A DNA stretch of 16,467 nucleotides from Treponema sp. (lineage in GTDB: Bacteria; Spirochaetota; Spirochaetia; Treponematales; Breznakiellaceae): the NCBI GenBank assembly GCA_031256115.1, contig JAIRRF010000312.1:1-16467 (forward strand), given 5' to 3'. Under the pieces are notes generated by a model. It saw nothing but the letters and a program-made list of their open reading frames with translations. It did not search any database and was not told where the DNA came from. Of the stretch, positions 12,682 to 16,467 are shown in pieces (the stretch's first letter is position 1; each line of letters begins with the position of its first letter). The position numbers and the translations under genes were made by a program.

Positions 12682-15456
12682 ATGAAGTATAAAAGCATCG
12701 CTTCCCGTATCATCTTGTCTGTTGTTCCTACTTTGGGCGTTTCGATTATTCTCTTTATTATTATTTCTTTCTATTCCATGGACAGACAGATCAAGGAGCG
12801 GATTAACGACTCCATGCGGGAAAGCATGAATGTGGCTACCTATGAGATACAACTCGAGCTGTTAAAATGCGCCGATGTGGCCCGCATAGTGGCGGCTTTT
12901 GCTGAAAAAAGTGAAAAAGCGGCCCTGGAAAGCCCTGAAAGCATCAAATTTATTGAACGGGTTATTGTCCTGAGCGGTAATACTATGGCCTCAGGACTCT
13001 GGTATGATCCTTATACCTTCCATGATTACCAGCGCTACTTTAATTACTATGTCTTTTTACAAGACGGTGTTTTTTACAACGATTCAAATTACGCTGATAC
13101 CGTGGAATATATTTATACCGAATGGTATGAAAACGGCCGTTCATCCGGGGGCGCCCCGGTCTGGTCGGGAGTATATTATGATCCCCTGGCCGATGCGGAT
13201 ATGATCACCGCTTCCGTCCCCGTTTTCAACAAAGAAAACATGTTCACCGGTGTTGCTACCGCAGACATGGATTTTATATATATCAGGAAAATCATAGAAA
13301 ATGTATCGGTAGGAGAGACCGGAAAAGCCTGCCTTATTGGGCCCCAGGGCGAATTTATTTCATACTTTGACGGCAGCAAGAGCATTTCGGATTATATCCA
13401 AAACAGCGAAGACCCGCATCTTGCGGCTTTGGGTTCCACCATACTCCAAGAACGGGAGGGGATTGCAAATACGGTACTAAACGGGGCCAAAGAGACGGTG
13501 TTTTTCAAAACAATTCCCGATACCCAATGGATTCTGGCAGTATTCATCGACAAGGAGGAAATAACAACGTCCAGGTTAGAGTCTGTCCTGACAATGGCCC
13601 TGGTGCCCTTTGTCGGCCTTGTTTTGGCGATTATTTTTATTTTCTACGTGGCAAGCCGACTCCGTCATGTGGCGAACAAGGTTAACAATGTAGCTGCCCT
13701 GGCCGCTTCGGGTGATCTTTCCACACGCATTGTGATTACCGAATACGATGAATTCGGAAAGATGGAAGCAAATCTGAACAAGATGATGGACGATATGAAC
13801 GACCTGAACGCCGAGTCCGCCCGTATGCTGCACATGGCACAGGAAGCGAACATGGCAAAAAGCGAATTCCTTTCCAACATGAGCCACGAGATGCGGACTC
13901 CCATGAACGCCATCATCGGTATGACCTCAATCGGAAAGGGCGCCCGGGATATTACACGGAAAGATTATGCCTTTGGCAAAATAGAAGAAGCATCCACCCA
14001 TCTATTGGGAGTAATAAACGATATCCTTGATATGTCCAAGATCGAGGCGGGCAAGCTGGAACTTGCCCCGGCAGAATTTAATTTTGAAAAGATGCTCCAT
14101 AAAGTGGCAGGTGTTATCGCTTTCAAAGTAGATGAAAAGAAACAAAACTTTACTGTACACATAGACAGAAATATTCCGTCGTTCCTAATCGGGGACGATC
14201 AACGGCTGTCCCAGGTTATCGCAAATTTATTGAGCAATGCCGTAAAATTTACACCGGAGAAGGGAACCATACTGATGGAGGCTTCCATGGAAGACAGCCT
14301 TTCCACTTCAAATGATCAGACGATGGTTTCCCTCAGGGTTATGGTAAAGGACTCAGGAATAGGCATCAGCCCCGAACAGCAGTTGAAGCTCTTTACTTCC
14401 TTTCAGCAGGCAGAAAGCAGTACATCCCGTAAATTCGGCGGTACAGGCCTTGGTCTTGCCATTTCAAAACGCATTGTTGAGATGATGAACGGAAGGATTT
14501 GGATAGAGTCTGAACTTGGCAATGGATCGGCATTTATCTTTACCGTTAAGCTCAAAAAAGGAATTGGCGTAAAAGAAGGCCTCCTGAAGCCCGGCATTAG
14601 CAGGGATATGGTTCGTACCCTGGTGGTGGATGACGAACAGGATGTCCTGGAATATTTTTCGGATATTGCCTCCAGGCTTGGTTTTATGTGCGACACTGCC
14701 CTGGACGGCGGCGAGGCCCTTTCCCTCATCAAAAAGAATGGGATGTACGACATTTATTTTGTGGATTGGATAATGCCGGGCATGAACGGTATTGAGCTTT
14801 CCGGCCGTATCAAGGGGGGAACCCTTGACCTGCCAGGCCCGGCTGAGAGTTCCGGAGAATCTCATTCAGATAAATCGGTGGTGGTGATCATGACATCATC
14901 AACGGATTGGAGTTCCCTTGAGAAGGAAGCCAATGCAGCCGGGGTATACAAATTCCTGCAAAAACCTCTTTTCCCTTCAGACATAGCCGATCTTATAAGC
15001 GAATGTCTGGGCATGGGAATTATTCACAAACCCGGAAAGGATTCAGAGGAAATACAGTCATATAAAGGTTATCGTATACTTATTGCGGAAGATGTGGAAA
15101 TTAACAGGGAAATTATTATTGCCCTGCTGGAACCAACCGAGCTTGAAATCGAATGCGCCGTAAACGGCGCCGAAGCGGTACAGATGTTTATCCATAATCC
15201 TGAACGCTACCGGATGATCTTCATGGATATGCAGATGCCGGAAATGGATGGGCTTGAGGCTGCCCGGCGCATCAGGGCTTTCGAGGAAGAACACAGCTCC
15301 GCTTTACACAGACAAATCCCCATTATTGCCATGACCGCCAACGTTTTCCTTGAAGACATTGAAAACTGCGCCAAAGCGGGCATGAACGGTCATCTGGGGA
15401 AACCTCTGAATATGGGAGAGGTATTCAGCAAACTAAACGAATATCTTTTGCCATAG
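12682..15456 (+). CDS. Cache-HAMP hybrid sensor histidine kinase with two receiver domains
   Basis: This is a 924-residue inner-membrane sensor. Transmembrane helix 1 is at about 9-31. A periplasmic double-Cache ligand domain spans about 35-295 (including YYDPLADADMITASVPVF, 165-182). Transmembrane helix 2 is at about 303-324 and HAMP at about 325-378. HisKA has phospho-acceptor His402 in NMSHEMRTPMNAIIG. The HATPase domain has N-box ANLLSNAVKF (514-523), DSGIG (557-561) and GGTGLGL (586-592). REC1 is at about 645-775, with D650/D651, phospho-Asp695 in VDWIMPGMNG and Lys761. REC2 is at about 797-922, with E803/D804, phospho-Asp849 in MDMQMPEMDG, T885 and K907. All catalytic residues are present. 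There is no output or HPt domain, so the signal must leave through a separate phosphotransfer protein, not found in the window. The Cache ligand is unknown. No Shine-Dalgarno is obvious. A 6-bp palindrome (ATAGAA/TTCTAT) overlaps the stop. Confidence 0.93.
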   Translation: MKYKSIASRIILSVVPTLGVSIILFIIISFYSMDRQIKERINDSMRESMNVATYEIQLELLKCADVARIVAAFAEKSEKAALESPESIKFIERVIVLSGNTMASGLWYDPYTFHDYQRYFNYYVFLQDGVFYNDSNYADTVEYIYTEWYENGRSSGGAPVWSGVYYDPLADADMITASVPVFNKENMFTGVATADMDFIYIRKIIENVSVGETGKACLIGPQGEFISYFDGSKSISDYIQNSEDPHLAALGSTILQEREGIANTVLNGAKETVFFKTIPDTQWILAVFIDKEEITTSRLESVLTMALVPFVGLVLAIIFIFYVASRLRHVANKVNNVAALAASGDLSTRIVITEYDEFGKMEANLNKMMDDMNDLNAESARMLHMAQEANMAKSEFLSNMSHEMRTPMNAIIGMTSIGKGARDITRKDYAFGKIEEASTHLLGVINDILDMSKIEAGKLELAPAEFNFEKMLHKVAGVIAFKVDEKKQNFTVHIDRNIPSFLIGDDQRLSQVIANLLSNAVKFTPEKGTILMEASMEDSLSTSNDQTMVSLRVMVKDSGIGISPEQQLKLFTSFQQAESSTSRKFGGTGLGLAISKRIVEMMNGRIWIESELGNGSAFIFTVKLKKGIGVKEGLLKPGISRDMVRTLVVDDEQDVLEYFSDIASRLGFMCDTALDGGEALSLIKKNGMYDIYFVDWIMPGMNGIELSGRIKGGTLDLPGPAESSGESHSDKSVVVIMTSSTDWSSLEKEANAAGVYKFLQKPLFPSDIADLISECLGMGIIHKPGKDSEEIQSYKGYRILIAEDVEINREIIIALLEPTELEIECAVNGAEAVQMFIHNPERYRMIFMDMQMPEMDGLEAARRIRAFEEEHSSALHRQIPIIAMTANVFLEDIENCAKAGMNGHLGKPLNMGEVFSKLNEYLLP

Positions 15457-15507
15457 AATGTTCTATAGGGGCATAAACTGTTAATTATGGGGACTTAACT
15501 TATCTGT

Positions 15508-15627
15508 TCACTGTATTCGCTCAGAGTCGAACCAGCCGGAAGCCACAGTAAAGTTCCCGCCGTTAATCCTGACAAAAGTATCAGGCATGCTGCTCTGGGC
15601 TCCAATGTTTACAGCCAATACCAACAA
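15508..15627 (-). pseudogene. Remnant of an exported FGE-sulfatase (SUMF1-type) protein N-terminus
   Basis: The minus-strand frame reads a hydrophobic stretch LLVLAVNIGAQSS, then MPDTFVRINGGNFTVASG, and stops at a TGA (15508-15510). FVRIxGGxFTMGS is the typical opening of FGE-sulfatase/SUMF1 domains, which in treponemes often follows a signal peptide. Here GNFTVAS replaces GTFTMGS and the remaining ~200 residues of the domain are missing. The frame is also open upstream to the end of the acyltransferase gene but has no ATG before the hydrophobic part; TTG at 15627 is the best start. It sits immediately downstream of the acyltransferase stop, so it may once have been the next gene in that operon. 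The rest of 15457-15655 shows nothing else. Confidence 0.45.
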
Positions 15628-15655
15628 AATGCTAGGAGTTTGTAAATTAGGGGTT

Positions 15656-16467
15656 TTAGGTTCCTTTTTTATAGGGCAGGCCAACATTTAATTCTGCAAT
15701 TGCATCTTCTTCATATTGATTAACCGCGTCAATATTTATTTTAAACAGATTCTGTAAGACAGGATCGAAGAATGTGTGGTAGCTGCGGCTAAAGTCCGCC
15801 CGGAAACCCCGGCGGATCTTATGGGGTGAACCCAGGCCGGGATCAAAAAAACGAATTCCCTGCCCAATGCAATATTCCATGGGAGCATAATAGCAGGCCG
15901 CAAAATGCAGATCCTTTATATCCTCCTGTGTCCCCCAATATCGGCCCCATAGACAGTCTCCTTTCCGGAACATCATTGCCAGAGCCAGGATATCCGGAGG
16001 GGATTCAACGGTATTCCTGCGGGCTTCGGAAAAAACAGTCCGATGGCGGAAATGCTGTTCTATAAGTCCGAAAAAATCCTTATTTACCCAGCGGGCATCC
16101 CATGGTAAAAACTTGTCATTGGTCCGGGAATAAAGATCAAAGATAAGATTATAATACAGCTTGTCCGCGTCCTTTCCTTCGGTAATGAACAATTCGATTC
16201 CCTGCTCTTCGTGACGGCGGTATTCCTTCCGGATATTTTTCCGCTGGTTTTTGTTGAATCCGGTCAGGTAATCCTCAAAATTGGCGAAGGTGTTTTCCCA
16301 GGTAAAACCGCAATGTTTCCACCCGCTGTAGGATTGTTCTGCCGGAGAGTCTGGCAGGGAGGCCGCCCAGACAGGATCGGTAAAAAGAAAATGCAAACCC
16401 CGGATACCGCTTTTACGGCAAAGTTCTTCCGCCGAATCCAGCAGTATTTTGTTAAGTTCCTCCGGAT
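15656..16467 (-). CDS. DUF482 / FemAB-like N-acyltransferase (5' end outside window)
   Basis: The frame is open through the right edge of the window (about 270 residues visible); the TTG at 16396 is not a true start. The visible sequence starts with a helical segment (PEELNKILLDSAEELCRKS), then GLHFLF. It continues with WENTFANFEDYLTGFNKNQRKNIRKEYRR, the basic helix characteristic of DUF482 (COG3146, predicted N-acyltransferase, GNAT-like, related to FemAB peptidoglycan enzymes). Further conserved pieces are LYSRTNDKF, ALAMMFRKGDCLWGRYWG, LHFAACYYAPMEYCIGQGIRFFDPGLGSPHKIRRGF and a C-terminal HTFFDP. The family is widespread, but its substrate is not established. It ends LPYKKGT followed by TAA, beside a degraded exported-protein remnant. 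Confidence 0.82.
   Translation of the reverse strand, partial: PEELNKILLDSAEELCRKSGIRGLHFLFTDPVWAASLPDSPAEQSYSGWKHCGFTWENTFANFEDYLTGFNKNQRKNIRKEYRRHEEQGIELFITEGKDADKLYYNLIFDLYSRTNDKFLPWDARWVNKDFFGLIEQHFRHRTVFSEARRNTVESPPDILALAMMFRKGDCLWGRYWGTQEDIKDLHFAACYYAPMEYCIGQGIRFFDPGLGSPHKIRRGFRADFSRSYHTFFDPVLQNLFKINIDAVNQYEEDAIAELNVGLPYKKGT

Noticed and set aside
15520..15550. tRNA T-arm (GGTTCGACTC on the minus strand)
   Set aside because: The flanks do not pair as a T-stem and no acceptor or anticodon arm is found; the bases are explained by the FGE-sulfatase remnant.

Overview
The window looks like chromosomal DNA of a spirochaete, most likely a Treponema of the termite-gut type (T. primitia / T. 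azotonutricium group). This rests on the gene families present, not on a database search: a treponemal-style PilZ protein, a ComFB-domain protein, an AF_0612-type clan AA aspartic protease, a HicB-type antitoxin, an HU-like/DUF4469 protein, a large Cache hybrid histidine kinase, a GAF-domain C-terminus and an FGE-sulfatase remnant. Base composition is moderate and coding density is high, except for a repeat-rich stretch at about 8715-9584.

Layout. 2-325 (+) is the C-terminal end of a GAF-domain protein cut by the window edge. 354-6765 (-) is a compact five-gene block read right to left: HD-domain phosphohydrolase (SAMHD1-like), ComFB-domain protein, Gfo/Idh/MocA oxidoreductase, YbhJ-type aconitase-family hydratase, and a two-Gate-domain membrane protein. 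A 60-bp divergent promoter region separates it from a two-gene + strand unit (6826-8714) of a secreted protein of unknown function and a PilZ protein. ComFB and PilZ back to back suggest a small c-di-GMP-responsive locus.

8715-9584 is the accessory patch. A 32-bp inverted repeat (30/32 identical arms) is split by a ~150-bp element with perfect terminal inverted repeats lying in a CTAG target with TA duplication, the hallmark of an IS630/Tc1-mariner MITE. Next come a nested hairpin, an orphan hicB-like antitoxin and a decayed hairpin repeat. 9585-11698 (-) holds nagA and an HU-like/DUF4469 protein, separated by a four-copy 23-bp tandem repeat whose last copy contains the upstream gene's stop codon. 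11783-12468 holds a tiny + strand ORF convergent with the aspartic protease. 12682-15456 (+) is a 924-residue hybrid kinase with two receiver domains. 15508-15627 is a relic of an FGE-sulfatase N-terminus. 15656-16467 (-) is a DUF482/FemAB-like N-acyltransferase running off the right edge.

The most general signal is in translation starts. Several transcript-leading genes (6765-, 6826+, 10766-, 11783+) have no Shine-Dalgarno but a good -10 box only 6-9 nt before the ATG, so leaderless or near-leaderless mRNAs are predicted. Most operon-internal genes (ComFB, PilZ, Gate protein, hydratase) keep a clear Shine-Dalgarno. I did not find a clear-cut, complete novel defence or metabolic system. The best candidates for something undescribed are the hydratase-oxidoreductase-Gate permease block and the divergent ComFB/PilZ locus.
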